From Parablautia muri (GTDB lineage Bacteria > Bacillota > Clostridia > Lachnospirales > Lachnospiraceae): DNA of 64,000 nt. Positions 7,754 through 16,159 of this stretch are shown in pieces. The notes beneath the pieces are model-generated. The model saw only the letters and a program-made list of their open reading frames with translations. It was not told where the DNA came from and made no database searches. The position numbers and the translations under genes are program-made. Position 1 is the first letter of the stretch, and each line of letters opens with the position of its first letter. The DNA lies in NCBI RefSeq assembly GCF_009917485.1, contig NZ_QZDT01000010.1, positions 1-64,000 on the forward strand, written 5' to 3'.

Positions 7754-8821
7754 AATTACAGAGCCAAAGTCAGAAAATGGACGGTGGCAGACGTATTATA
7801 AGGATGCAGACGGGGAAAGAAAAATCCTCCGCGCACAAACAAAAGACGCGCTATTGGAAAAACTTATCCCGATTTATTTTCAGGAATCGCACCTTGACAA
7901 GTTTACTTTCTCTGATTTGTTTTTGGAATGGTTGGAATACAAGAAAACAGTTACCGACAGCCCTAACACGATTAAGCGGCACGAACAGCACTATAGGCGT
8001 TATTTTGAAAAGTCACAACTGCATACTATGCCAATCCGTCAGATTGATACGCTGTTACTGGAATCCGAATGCAACCGTCTTATGAAAGAATACAGTATTT
8101 CAAGAAAAGAATGGAACAATGTAAAAACCATTCTGATAGGCTGTTTTGAATATGCAGTTCGGAAAAATACATCACAGACAATCCAATGAATGATGTAAAA
8201 ATTATCGTAAAGTATCGGCAAGTAGTGAAAAAAACAGGAAAGACCGAAACATATAATACGGAAGAACTGGAAAGCCTGAATAAATATCTTGATAAAATGT
8301 ATGCGGAAACAGAAGATACGGTTTTCTTAGCCGTCAAAATAAATTTCCTGTTAGGCTTGCGGGTTGGCGAATTAGTAGCCCTCAAATGGGAAGACTGCAA
8401 GGAGCAATCACACCTCCATGTTGTTCGCGAAGAAGTCAGGAATCAGGAAACAAATCTTTATGATGTGGTGGAGCATACAAAGACTAACCGTGACCGTTAT
8501 GTGATACTTGTTCCTAAAGCGGTAGCTATTTTGGAAAAAATACCGAAACAGGGCAGTTATATCTTCATGAGAAACGGGGAACGAATCACAGCAAGGCAGA
8601 TAGCCTATGTGTTGGAAAAGTTTGCAGAGCGTCAGGGAATGACGACAAAAAGCACTCACAAAATGCGAAAGGCCTACGCAAGCAACCTGAACGCAAACGG
8701 AGTACCGCTTGACTGCATCCGTGAGATGCTCGGTCATAGCACTCTTTCAATCACACTTGGATATATATACAACCCGCTTACAGAATCAGAGACATACAAC
8801 CTCATAACAAAGGCTTTATAG
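7740..8821 (+). pseudogene. Tyrosine recombinase (integrase), frameshifted
   Basis: The N-terminal arm and core-binding parts (GRWQTYYKDADGERK, then LFLEWLEYKKTVTDSPNTIKRHE) are in one frame. The catalytic domain (GLRVGELVALKWED, THKMRKAYASN, MLGHSTLSITLGYIYNP) is in another, and carries the R, HxxR, H and Tyr residues of the family. A single base is missing in an A-run near 8163-8167 (EYAVRKK-YITDNPMND). Joined length is about 360 residues, normal for element integrases. The gene overlaps the Rep 3' end by 14 bp and ends 74 bp from the tRNA, as expected for the enzyme that made this insertion. Excision should now be blocked unless another integrase helps. Confidence 0.85.
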
Positions 8822-8823
8822 AC

Positions 8824-8833
8824 TGTCTTCAAA
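8824..8833. repeat. Third TGTCTTCAAA site at right end of element
   Basis: Same decamer as the pair at 3098-3118, three bases after the integrase stop codon, with a diverged inverted partner TGCAGACA after it. Likely an arm-type integrase site. Confidence 0.45.
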
Positions 8834-8894
8834 TTTGCAGACACAAAAAATAACGGAAACGCTGTATTTTCAACGTTCCCGCACTTTTAACAAG

Positions 8895-8967
8895 AGCGCG
8901 AGACGGGACTCGAACCCGCGGCCTCGACCTTGGCAAGGTCGCGCTCCACCAACTGAGCCACTCGCGC
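8895..8967 (-). tRNA. tRNA-Gly (anticodon GCC)
   Basis: The minus strand folds as a complete 73-base cloverleaf: acceptor GCGCGAG/CTCGCGC, D-arm GCTC/GAGC, anticodon stem CGACC/GGTCG with loop TTGCCAA, and T-arm GCGGG-TTCGAGT-CCCGT. The middle loop bases give anticodon GCC (glycine). CCA is not encoded. The 3' half is duplicated at 3031-3053 as the attachment site of the integrated element, but the gene itself is intact. Confidence 0.95.
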
Positions 8968-9149
8968 ATTTATTTATCCGTTCGAACCGGACAAATATTA
9001 CTATACACTATGCTACATATTTTGTCAACTCATTTTTCAATTTTTTTCAAAAACTTTTTTGACCGTTCAGCCTTCGGCTTCACTGTTATGAAATCTGCCC
9101 ATTCCAAATCGCCTTCAGCAAGGGCAGATTTCCTCTTGGTCCAATTTAC

Positions 9150-9226
9150 ACATTCCATGGAATGTATTCTCACGGGCTTTGCGGCAAATGCAAAGCTCTG
9201 GGCCGAACTGTTACAAGACTTTTCTC
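9150..9226. repeat. Palindromic intergenic repeat
   Basis: A perfect 16-bp palindrome ACATTCCATGGAATGT (9150-9165), then TTCTCACGGG, a hairpin CTTTGC/GCAAAG (9177-9195) and CCGAACTGTTAC. The TTCTCACGG and GAACTGTT modules recur at 21340-21400, near 49890 and near 60300, so this appears to be a diverged member of an interspersed family. Confidence 0.45.
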
Positions 9227-9229
9227 TTT

Positions 9230-10552
9230 TTATTCTCCAACCCTGTCTCTGTATTTCACGCGGTAAATTCTTCTAAGCGATTCATTAATCCTTTCCTCTG
9301 ACAGGGTGTTATCCTTTACCGCATCTAACACGCCATTATAAGCTGTTTCATAATCCTCCGGCATCAGAATCATGTCTACACCTGCCTGCAATGCCATAAC
9401 TGCCGCCTGATCCGGCGTAAAATAATCTGTGATAGCTGTCATATTCATAGCATCTGTAATGACAATCCCCTGATATCCCAGCTGTCCTCTTAAGAGTTCT
9501 GTTACCATCTTTTCCGAAAGGGAAGCCGGCGTGGTATCTCCTGTAACCTGTTCCGCGGATAGGTGGCTAACCATCACAAAATCTGTCCCGGCTGAGATGC
9601 CTGCCTGGTACACAGGAAAATCTATCTGCGTGAAATCCTCTAATGTTTTTTCGGTACTGGCCATTCCATCATGGGTATCCTTGCTGGTATCACCCAGCCC
9701 CGGAAAATGCTTCAGGCAGGCGCTCACATTTTTACTTTGAAGTCCCTCCACCAAAGCTCCCACCATGGATGCTGTCGTATCCGTATCTGTTCCAAAAGAA
9801 CGTTTTCCAATCGTTGTATTTCCATCCGTAATCACATCGGCTACCGGAGCAAAATCCATATTAAATCCATATTCTGCAAGATATCCCCCTATTGCCTCCC
9901 CGGCCTCCCGCGCTGCCGCCACATCTCCATTGCTTCCAATATCCGCCATATCCCCTACATTATCTGCAAGTCCACTACTCGCAACTCTGCTCACCGTTCC
10001 GCCTTCTTCATCCACACCCAAAAAGAGAGGATATGTGCTCCAATTCTTGGTATTTGTCAGCATTTCCGTAAGCTGGTCTGCACTTTGAATATTTTGGGCA
10101 AAATAAATAAGTCCTCCCACCGGACGTTCTATAAGCTTTTGCTTCGTGGTATCTCCCGCTTTCAGCACCTTGTTTGTATCTGTAAGGGCTTCCGGTGTGA
10201 TCATAAAAAGCCCCGCCACCTTATCCTCAAGTGACATTGCAGCAATGCAGTTTTCAACGGTTTCGCTTAAATAATCTGTCTCCGCCTCAGGCTGTGTAAA
10301 TTCCTCAGGTGCTTCCACCATTGGCTGTTCCTCCTCATCCTGCGCCAAATCTTCTATTTGCTGTTCTTCTTCCGCTTCCTTTTTATCATTGAGAACCGCT
10401 ATCATTTTCTTTACCCCCAAAACACCTCCCATTACCAGCCCAATTAAGAAAATTGCAAGAACAATATAAGAAATAATCTGGTTTCTGACCCTTCGCTTAT
10501 GCCTATATATTTTTCTCTCCATTTCTTCACTGCGTACTTCATTCTTTCCCAT
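9230..10552 (-). CDS. GH3 beta-N-acetylhexosaminidase-like, membrane-anchored
   Basis: The product is 440 residues from the ATG that follows an AGGGGG site (an upstream ATG adds 8 residues without a better site). A basic N-terminus and one membrane helix (IISYIVLAIFLIGLVMGGVLG) are followed by an acidic linker and a GH3 catalytic domain. The domain carries the family signature KHFPGLGDTSKDTHDG and the nucleophile region GIVITDAMNM. This is the NagZ-type single-domain layout, so the substrate is probably N-acetylglucosaminyl sugars from peptidoglycan, processed outside the membrane. The gene stands alone next to the tRNA. The hairpin at 10569-10591 lies just upstream of the ribosome site. Confidence 0.85.
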   Translation of the reverse strand: MGKNEVRSEEMERKIYRHKRRVRNQIISYIVLAIFLIGLVMGGVLGVKKMIAVLNDKKEAEEEQQIEDLAQDEEEQPMVEAPEEFTQPEAETDYLSETVENCIAAMSLEDKVAGLFMITPEALTDTNKVLKAGDTTKQKLIERPVGGLIYFAQNIQSADQLTEMLTNTKNWSTYPLFLGVDEEGGTVSRVASSGLADNVGDMADIGSNGDVAAAREAGEAIGGYLAEYGFNMDFAPVADVITDGNTTIGKRSFGTDTDTTASMVGALVEGLQSKNVSACLKHFPGLGDTSKDTHDGMASTEKTLEDFTQIDFPVYQAGISAGTDFVMVSHLSAEQVTGDTTPASLSEKMVTELLRGQLGYQGIVITDAMNMTAITDYFTPDQAAVMALQAGVDMILMPEDYETAYNGVLDAVKDNTLSEERINESLRRIYRVKYRDRVGE

Positions 10553-10568
10553 CTTTATACCCCCTGCA

Positions 10569-10591
10569 TATCGCAAGCGCGGCTTGCGATA
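10569..10591. repeat. 10-bp stem hairpin in the leader of the GH3 gene
   Basis: TATCGCAAGC (10569-10578) and GCTTGCGATA (10582-10591) pair perfectly around GCG. It sits 8 bp before the ribosome site of the GH3 gene on the minus strand and has no T-run, so it may affect leader RNA stability or be a repeat remnant. Confidence 0.5.
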
Positions 10592-10921
10592 CTGCCACTA
10601 ATAAAGAGTTTGGAAGTTTACTTCCGAACTTATCCTGCATATACCGCAAACTACAACTTACAAATTATTCTCTATAAGCACCTAACCCGCGTTGCGTGAC
10701 TGTGTTTGTTAACTTAAGGTAAGCCCGCACTGCGTACTGACCGTTGTCTCTCTATGATATCTCCGACAGCTTAATACATTTTATTATAATAACTTATTTA
10801 TATCGCAATTTCTACCCAAATTTTAATAAATTTCCATTAGGGCCAATTATAGGCCTCTGTTCCAATATCCCGTCCGTTTTCTTACTGGCAGCACATGAAA
10901 GCGGGCATCAATTCCTCTGAA

Positions 10922-11134
10922 TCAACACCCGCTTCTAAACTGCACTATCCAATGGCCTTTACCTCCTTTAATTTTTGGATAAATACCAATATTCAGTTTT
11001 ACTTTTTTCTCTTTCGTACTTTTACCTTTTCTCTTTTGTACGGATGTACTGTAACGTCTGTTCTTTCTTCTTTTGAAATTCGCTACTTCTTCTTCTGTAC
11101 TAAATACGAAATCGAAATTCGCTTTCTTTGGTAC
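10922..11134 (-). pseudogene. Start-less 70-codon open frame, basic protein remnant
   Basis: The 1.1-kb stretch 10592-11688 has no normal gene. On the minus strand a 70-codon frame runs from just after a TAA to a TGA and reads like a real small basic protein (VPKKANFDFVFSTEEEV..., KNRRYSTSVQKRKGKS, KVKLNIGIYPKIKGGKGHW). It contains no ATG, GTG or TTG upstream of its body, so it is either a gene that lost its 5' end or an RNA that happens to be open. GTAC occurs six times in 11016-11149, mostly followed by a purine run (AAAGA-like) on the minus strand. I do not recognise the family. Confidence 0.35.
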
Positions 11135-11176
11135 TTAACTCTTTTGTACTTTAAAAGCTTAACCTTTCACATTTCT

Positions 11177-11194
11177 GTTATCTAATTAGATAAC
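11177..11194. repeat. Perfect 18-bp palindrome
   Basis: GTTATCTAATTAGATAAC reads the same on both strands. It lies upstream, in minus-strand sense, of the start-less frame at 10922-11134, and about 30 bp downstream of an AAAAGGAGG sequence. It could be an operator for a dimeric regulator. The AT-rich DNA from 11230 to 11600 shows nothing else. Confidence 0.4.
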
Positions 11195-11607
11195 ACATCT
11201 TACGTTTTTGGCGGTCCGTACCTCCTTTTCTTAAGATTATCTATGTGAATTTGTTTTATGAGTTTATTATAGCATGTAATATTTATTTGTCAACACATTT
11301 TTTCAAATTTTTATATATTTTTTTATTTTTCTCTTATTAGCGCATTTTTATCTGATTAATTTACATATTTATCCAAATATTCTCATATTTTAACATCCTA
11401 TGACAATCATTTCCTATTTTCATTTACCTATTCGTCAACAACCGTGTAGGCAACAGGGCATCAAACTTGCAGCGATGCAGAGCACACACTGCAAACGCTA
11501 CACTGCTGCGGAGTATTCACCTTCGCGGCAGTCGCCAAATATCTATGAGATGCTTCGCATCTCTATAACCACATCTACTTGGCTCGTTGCGCGCGGGAAT
11601 AAATATA

Positions 11608-11636
11608 GCTGGTTTCCATCCTTAATAGTAACCAGC
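11608..11636 (-). terminator. Possible terminator downstream of glyA
   Basis: GCTGGTT (11608-11614) pairs with AACCAGC (11630-11636), 52 bp after the glyA stop on the minus strand, and is followed there by the AT-rich TATATTTATT. The stem is short, so the call is tentative. Confidence 0.35.
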
Positions 11637-11688
11637 CATACTGTACCCTTTCCTGAAAGTACTATTTAATAATTTCAAAATAAACTTT

Positions 11689-12927
11689 TTAAATCAAAGG
11701 ATATTTATCTGTCAATTTCCTAACAATTTTTCTTGCTTCCGTAATTTTCTCCTCGCCGCCTTTGACAATCATTGCAATTGCCTCAGCAATCTGATCCATA
11801 TCCTCCGTATTCATCCCACGGGAAGTCACTGCCGGTGTTCCAAGACGGATCCCGCTGGTTACAAAGGGAGACTTGGGGTCGTTCGGGATTGTATTTTTGT
11901 TTGCCGTAATATGTGCTTCGTCCAGCATTTTTTCAACTGCTTTCCCGGTAAGACCGTAGGTTGTAAGATCCATCAACATAAGATGATTATCCGTACCGCC
12001 AGAGACAATCTTAATTCCTCTGTTTATCAAGCCATTGCAAAGCGCCTGCGCATTATCAATAATATTTTTCTGATAGTTTTTAAACTCATCTGTAAGCGCC
12101 TCCTTAAAGCAGACGGCTTTCGCTGCAATCACATGCATCAAAGGCCCTCCCTGGATGCCTGGAAAGATTGCCTTGTTGAAATTGTACTTATCAGCTGCCT
12201 CCTGATTTGCAAGAATCAGGCCGCCTCTTGGTCCTCTTAAGGTTTTGTGGGTTGTTGTGGTAACAACATCTGCATAAGGAATCGGGCTTGGATGAAGGCC
12301 TGCTGCCACAAGACCTGCAATATGAGCCATATCCACCATCAGCACTGCCCCCACTGCATCTGCTGTTTCACGGAATTTCTTAAAGTCAATGGTTCTTGCA
12401 TAAGCGGATGCCCCTGCTATAATCATTTTCGGCTTGCACTCAAGTGCAATTTCCATCAGCTTATCATAATCAATAAACCCATCATCATTCACGCCATAGG
12501 GCACAATCTTAAAATATTTACCGGAAATATTCACCGGGCTTCCATGGGTTAAGTGTCCGCCATGGTCTAAATTCATTCCCATAATTGTGTCCCCAGGGTT
12601 ACAGATTGCAAACTGCACCGCCAAATTTGCCTGGGCCCCTGAGTGAGGCTGTACATTGGCATAGTCACATCCAAAAAGCTCTTTCGCTCTTTCAATAGCA
12701 AGGTTTTCCACCACATCAACACACTGGCAGCCTCCGTAATAACGTTTCCCCGGATAGCCTTCCGCATACTTATTTGTAAGTGGGCTTCCCATTGCCGCCA
12801 TAACCGCTTTGCTTACCCAATTTTCAGATGCAATCAGCTCAATATGGCTGTTTTGCCTCTCCTGCTCCTCCACAATGGCCTGCGCAATCTCTCCGTCTAC
12901 TTTTTTAACTTCATCAAGTGAATACAT
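11689..12927 (-). CDS. glyA: Serine hydroxymethyltransferase
   Basis: The 412-residue product interconverts serine and glycine with tetrahydrofolate and supplies one-carbon units in the cytoplasm. The family hallmarks are present end to end: [11 protein letters not shown] near residue 30, the substrate/PLP region SGAQAN near 96, and the PLP-lysine motif [15 protein letters not shown] with the lysine at about residue 228. Length is normal. An AAGGAGGAGAAGG site precedes the ATG. The gene stands alone and divergent from the lipid kinase gene. I saw no T-box or glycine riboswitch in the 240-bp upstream region. Confidence 0.97.
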   Translation of the reverse strand: MYSLDEVKKVDGEIAQAIVEEQERQNSHIELIASENWVSKAVMAAMGSPLTNKYAEGYPGKRYYGGCQCVDVVENLAIERAKELFGCDYANVQPHSGAQANLAVQFAICNPGDTIMGMNLDHGGHLTHGSPVNISGKYFKIVPYGVNDDGFIDYDKLMEIALECKPKMIIAGASAYARTIDFKKFRETADAVGAVLMVDMAHIAGLVAAGLHPSPIPYADVVTTTTHKTLRGPRGGLILANQEAADKYNFNKAIFPGIQGGPLMHVIAAKAVCFKEALTDEFKNYQKNIIDNAQALCNGLINRGIKIVSGGTDNHLMLMDLTTYGLTGKAVEKMLDEAHITANKNTIPNDPKSPFVTSGIRLGTPAVTSRGMNTEDMDQIAEAIAMIVKGGEEKITEARKIVRKLTDKYPLI

Positions 12928-13112
12928 CCTTCTCCTCCTTGTATGATATTTCTAACCCTTCCTGTTCACTTTACAACGACATAAATCCGAATCATTATAG
13001 CATAGTCTTTAAAGAAATCAAACCTTTAACACCTTTTTTCTAAATCAATCCTATCCGATTCTGAAAAATATCCTAAGTAATCCTTAAGAATTACAAAATC
13101 TTGTAAAACTTC

Positions 13113-13141
13113 TTTACTCTAGCACAAAATACTGATAAAAT
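13113..13141 (+). promoter_or_regulatory. Putative promoter of the lipid kinase gene
   Basis: TTTACT (13113-13118) and TAAAAT (13136-13141) are 17 bp apart, and the latter ends 30 bp before the ATG of the downstream gene. Both boxes deviate from consensus. Confidence 0.4.
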
Positions 13142-13170
13142 AGGGAAAGATTTTTGAGGGGTAGAAAACA

Positions 13171-14145
13171 ATGTATTATATTATCGTAAATCCGGCCTCT
13201 AAATCTGGTCAGGGTGCTAAAATCTGGTCTGATATTCAACCGATTTTAGAACAAAAAGAAATTGAATACAAGGTTTTCTTTTCAAAGGGAGTTGAACACA
13301 TCATTAAGCTGGTGCGCGATTTGTCAACTTCCTTATTAAGGGCTGATTCTGATTTCATTTTAAAGCTGATTGTTCTTGGAGGGGATGGAACCTTAAACGA
13401 AACCCTTCAGGGAATATCTGATTTTACCCGTGTGCAAATCGGATACATTCCCACCGGATCTAGTAATGATATGGCAAGAGATTTAGGCCTTTGTCAAAAT
13501 CCTTCCGAAAATCTGGAACGCATTTTATACTGCAATGAACCGCTTTTTATGGACTTAGGCTGTCTAACCTATAACCAGTCCGCCGAACAGTTATCTGACC
13601 GGCAATTCGACAAGCAGACTCTAAAACGTTATTTTTCTGTCAGCACCGGTATTGGATTTGATGCTGCTGTGTGTAAGGAAGCCCTTGCCTCTAAATTTAA
13701 AAATGTATTAAATAAAATAGGGCTTGGAAAGCTTACCTATCTTTCTATTGCACTCAAGCAGCTTTTACTTGCCAGAAAAATCGCGTGTACCATCACTTTA
13801 GATGACCATAAGCAGATTCATTTGCCTAAATTTTTGTTCATTGCCAGCATGATTCACCAATATGAAGGAGGCGGTTTTAAGTTTTGTCCGGGTGCTGATT
13901 TCAGTGATGGACAGATAGATATCTGTGCTGTGGGGAATATTCCAAAGTGGCTTATTCTTATAGCACTTCCGACTGCATTTTCCGGCAAGCATTATCGTTT
14001 TGAAGGAATTGACCATTATACTGCATCCAAAATTCATCTGGAAACTTCCGTCCCTCTTTGGGTGCACACAGATGGAGAGGTCAGTATGAAAAGCAGTTCC
14101 ATCACCATAACCTGCGAACCAAAAAAAATACAGTTTTTGTTATAA
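13171..14145 (+). CDS. Diacylglycerol/lipid kinase family protein (YegS/DgkB-like)
   Basis: The 324-residue protein starts MYYIIVNPASKSGQG and has the nucleotide-binding motif LGGDGTLNETLQG near residue 70 and the PTGSSNDMARDLGL segment, both characteristic of the DAGK catalytic family. It likely phosphorylates diacylglycerol or a related lipid at the inner membrane face. It is followed after 57 bp by a PAP2-type phosphatase gene on the same strand, so the two may form a lipid phosphorylation/dephosphorylation pair. The exact lipid substrate cannot be read from sequence. Confidence 0.88.
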   Translation: MYYIIVNPASKSGQGAKIWSDIQPILEQKEIEYKVFFSKGVEHIIKLVRDLSTSLLRADSDFILKLIVLGGDGTLNETLQGISDFTRVQIGYIPTGSSNDMARDLGLCQNPSENLERILYCNEPLFMDLGCLTYNQSAEQLSDRQFDKQTLKRYFSVSTGIGFDAAVCKEALASKFKNVLNKIGLGKLTYLSIALKQLLLARKIACTITLDDHKQIHLPKFLFIASMIHQYEGGGFKFCPGADFSDGQIDICAVGNIPKWLILIALPTAFSGKHYRFEGIDHYTASKIHLETSVPLWVHTDGEVSMKSSSITITCEPKKIQFLL

Positions 14146-14202
14146 ACAGTTAAGGTTTACGTTAAATATATAATAAGGCAGGAATTAGGAGGGAATTTAT
14201 TT

Positions 14203-14874
14203 ATGAAAAAATATTATGAAAGGTACAAGCATGCTATACCGCTTATCATTTATGCAGCAATTTACTGCAGTTGGTTTGCCTATCTGGAGAAAAAGGTCGT
14301 CATACCTGAAACCATCATTCATATGAAAATGGATGATATCATACCTTTTTGTGAAGTGTTTATAGTACCTTATTTTTTGTGGTTTGCCTATGTATCGATA
14401 ACCGTAGCGTATTGCTTTTTTAAAAACAAACAGGAATATTTCAAAACATGTGTATTTCTTTTTACCGGAATGACTGTTTTTTTGATTGTTTCCACGCTCT
14501 GGCCCAATGGACATCACCTTCGCCCTTACACAATGCCCAGAAACAATATTTTTACAGCTCTTATATCACATTTATATAGAATGGATACGCCTACCAACTT
14601 ATGGCCCAGTATTCATGTTTATAATTCTATTGGCACCCACTTGGCGGTCATGCACACGCCATCTCTTGCCAGAAATAAAAAAATCCGCATAGGTTCCTTT
14701 ATCCTGTGCAGTTCCATTATTCTTTCTACAGTATTCATCAAACAGCATTCTGTGTTTGATGTTCTGACTGCTTTTATAATGTCCGGCATTATGTATGTTA
14801 TCGTATATCAGGCTGACATTGTTGCTGCCTGTCAGGCACACCGTCCAAGCTTAAAGCGTCGCAGAGTTGTTTAG
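14203..14874 (+). CDS. PAP2-family membrane phosphatase
   Basis: The 223-residue protein has about six hydrophobic segments. The PAP2 catalytic motifs are visible: the first-motif region near LRPYTMPRN, LWPSIHVYNS (PSxH, motif 2) and STVFIKQHSVFDV (SxxxxxxHxxxD, motif 3). Such enzymes remove phosphate from lipid phosphates or undecaprenyl pyrophosphate on the outer membrane face. An AGGAGGG site precedes the ATG, and a strong terminator follows at 14939-14967. Together with the upstream lipid kinase it forms a two-gene unit. The substrate is unknown. Confidence 0.82.
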   Translation: MKKYYERYKHAIPLIIYAAIYCSWFAYLEKKVVIPETIIHMKMDDIIPFCEVFIVPYFLWFAYVSITVAYCFFKNKQEYFKTCVFLFTGMTVFLIVSTLWPNGHHLRPYTMPRNNIFTALISHLYRMDTPTNLWPSIHVYNSIGTHLAVMHTPSLARNKKIRIGSFILCSSIILSTVFIKQHSVFDVLTAFIMSGIMYVIVYQADIVAACQAHRPSLKRRRVV

Positions 14875-14938
14875 CTGTTACGCTTTGCAGCACCGCAAAA
14901 TGATACCCCGTTGCTTGCAGCGGTTGTTGACTAAATTA

Positions 14939-14967
14939 CCCCCGCAGTTTTACTGCGGGGGATTTTT
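14939..14967 (+). terminator. Rho-independent terminator
   Basis: CCCCCGCAG (14939-14947) pairs with CTGCGGGGG (14953-14961), followed by ATTTTT. It closes the lipid kinase/PAP2 unit and lies between convergent genes. Confidence 0.85.
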
Positions 14968-15017
14968 ACGAAGCAAGATGCTGACCTCCAAAGCGTGGCA
15001 GCCTTGATGACACACAT

Positions 15018-16043
15018 CTAATTAAAATTGAAAAAACGGCGGCATATCTTATATCCTTCCACTGAAATCCTCCTGCCGCTTCTGCCAGGCAGATTCATGC
15101 AGCTCCCTAAGAGTCCATATCTTAGCTTTCTATATAAAAGCCAATCCTTTTTCTTTAAATAATTCCACAGTTCTTTTTTCTTTTCCAGATTTTCTTTCAT
15201 GCCCGAGCGTATCAATAATATAGAAGAAACCGTAGTTATAATATCCAGGTAGCTTGCCATATAATGATACATCTTTTTATTGGAGGTAATCTTGCTCTTA
15301 TTTTCTATCATATAGTCAATCATCAGCTTATTCACCAGAATCTGCTGGTCAATCCTCCCAATCATAACATCCTCATTTACTGACTGGTCTACCCGGCCGA
15401 TAAAATAGCGGTAAAAATTCACATCCAGATAGTACATATTTCTCACATAAGGCAATGGCTCAAACACATAGAGATTGTCCACATAAAAAGTATGCTCAGG
15501 CAGTTTAAGTCCACATTCCTTAAGCAGCTTCGTCCTAAAGATTACGGAATGCATCAAAATATACTGGCCTTTATGAAAGTGCTTGACATCCTCCCAGGTA
15601 AACATTTCATTCACCGGCAGTGCATGCTTATAGCGCATTACCTTATGCCTGTTTTGTCCGACCTTTTCATATACAAAATTACTCACAAGCATATCCAGTG
15701 TTTTTTCTCCGCCCGCAAGATTTCTAAGAACATCCAAAATCTGCACATAGGCCTCCTCTTTTACCCAATCGTCACTATCCACCACTTTAAAAAACAAGCC
15801 CTGCGCATTCTCAATTCCTGCATTGACTGCAGAACCATGTCCGCCATTTTCCTTATGGATTGCACGGATAATGGATGGATATTTTTCTGCATACCCGTCC
15901 GCAATTTTAGCTGTTTCATCCGTAGAGCCGTCATCCACAATCATAATCTCCACATCTTCCCCACCCTTTAGCAGTGATTCCACACATTTTTCCATATAAG
16001 CTGCTGAATTATAACAGGGCACCGTAAATGATAAAAGTTTCAT
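15018..16043 (-). CDS. Family 2 glycosyltransferase
   Basis: The 341-residue protein begins MKLLSFTVPCYNSAAYMEKCVESLL and has the GT-A nucleotide-sugar fold signatures IMIVDDGSTDET and VVDSDDWVKEEAY (DxD-type). This is the usual pattern of GT2 enzymes that add sugars to surface polysaccharides or teichoic-type polymers. No membrane helices are apparent, so it is cytoplasmic or peripheral. An AAGGAG site precedes the ATG. It is a single gene, convergent with the PAP2 gene; donor and acceptor sugars are unknown. Confidence 0.88.
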   Translation of the reverse strand: MKLLSFTVPCYNSAAYMEKCVESLLKGGEDVEIMIVDDGSTDETAKIADGYAEKYPSIIRAIHKENGGHGSAVNAGIENAQGLFFKVVDSDDWVKEEAYVQILDVLRNLAGGEKTLDMLVSNFVYEKVGQNRHKVMRYKHALPVNEMFTWEDVKHFHKGQYILMHSVIFRTKLLKECGLKLPEHTFYVDNLYVFEPLPYVRNMYYLDVNFYRYFIGRVDQSVNEDVMIGRIDQQILVNKLMIDYMIENKSKITSNKKMYHYMASYLDIITTVSSILLIRSGMKENLEKKKELWNYLKKKDWLLYRKLRYGLLGSCMNLPGRSGRRISVEGYKICRRFFNFN

Positions 16044-16159
16044 CTCTTACTCCTTAAAATATAACTGTTCCGACAAGCAAAATCCTGCCTTACAGTTTCT
16101 TTTTTACACACATGTCAAAACTATTTCCACCTCCTATCATACCCAATTTACAGGAAAAA

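Larger units (their letters stand above)
3031..8917. mobile_element. Integrative element in tRNA-Gly(GCC), decaying
   Basis: A 23-bp sequence starting AGCGCGAGACGGGACTCGAA occurs at 3031-3053 and again as the 3' end of the intact tRNA-Gly at 8895-8917. These are the expected left and right attachment sites of an element that integrates into the 3' end of a tRNA gene. A tyrosine recombinase gene lies directly beside the tRNA. Inside are a toxin-antitoxin pair, a secreted protein, an FtsK-like ATPase, a Rep protein and the integrase, all compatible with a small replicating or mobilisable integrative element. The ATPase has a frameshift plus a nonsense codon, and Rep and the integrase have one frameshift each. 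No relaxase is seen; Rep may have filled that role. Confidence 0.85.

Noticed and set aside
8835-9062. Open frame overlapping the tRNA-Gly gene
   Set aside because: It is the antisense translation of the tRNA itself.
11205-11235. GGTACGGACCGCC resembling a T-box sequence
   Set aside because: The T-box core (GGTGGTACCGCG) is not matched and no aminoacyl-related gene lies downstream.
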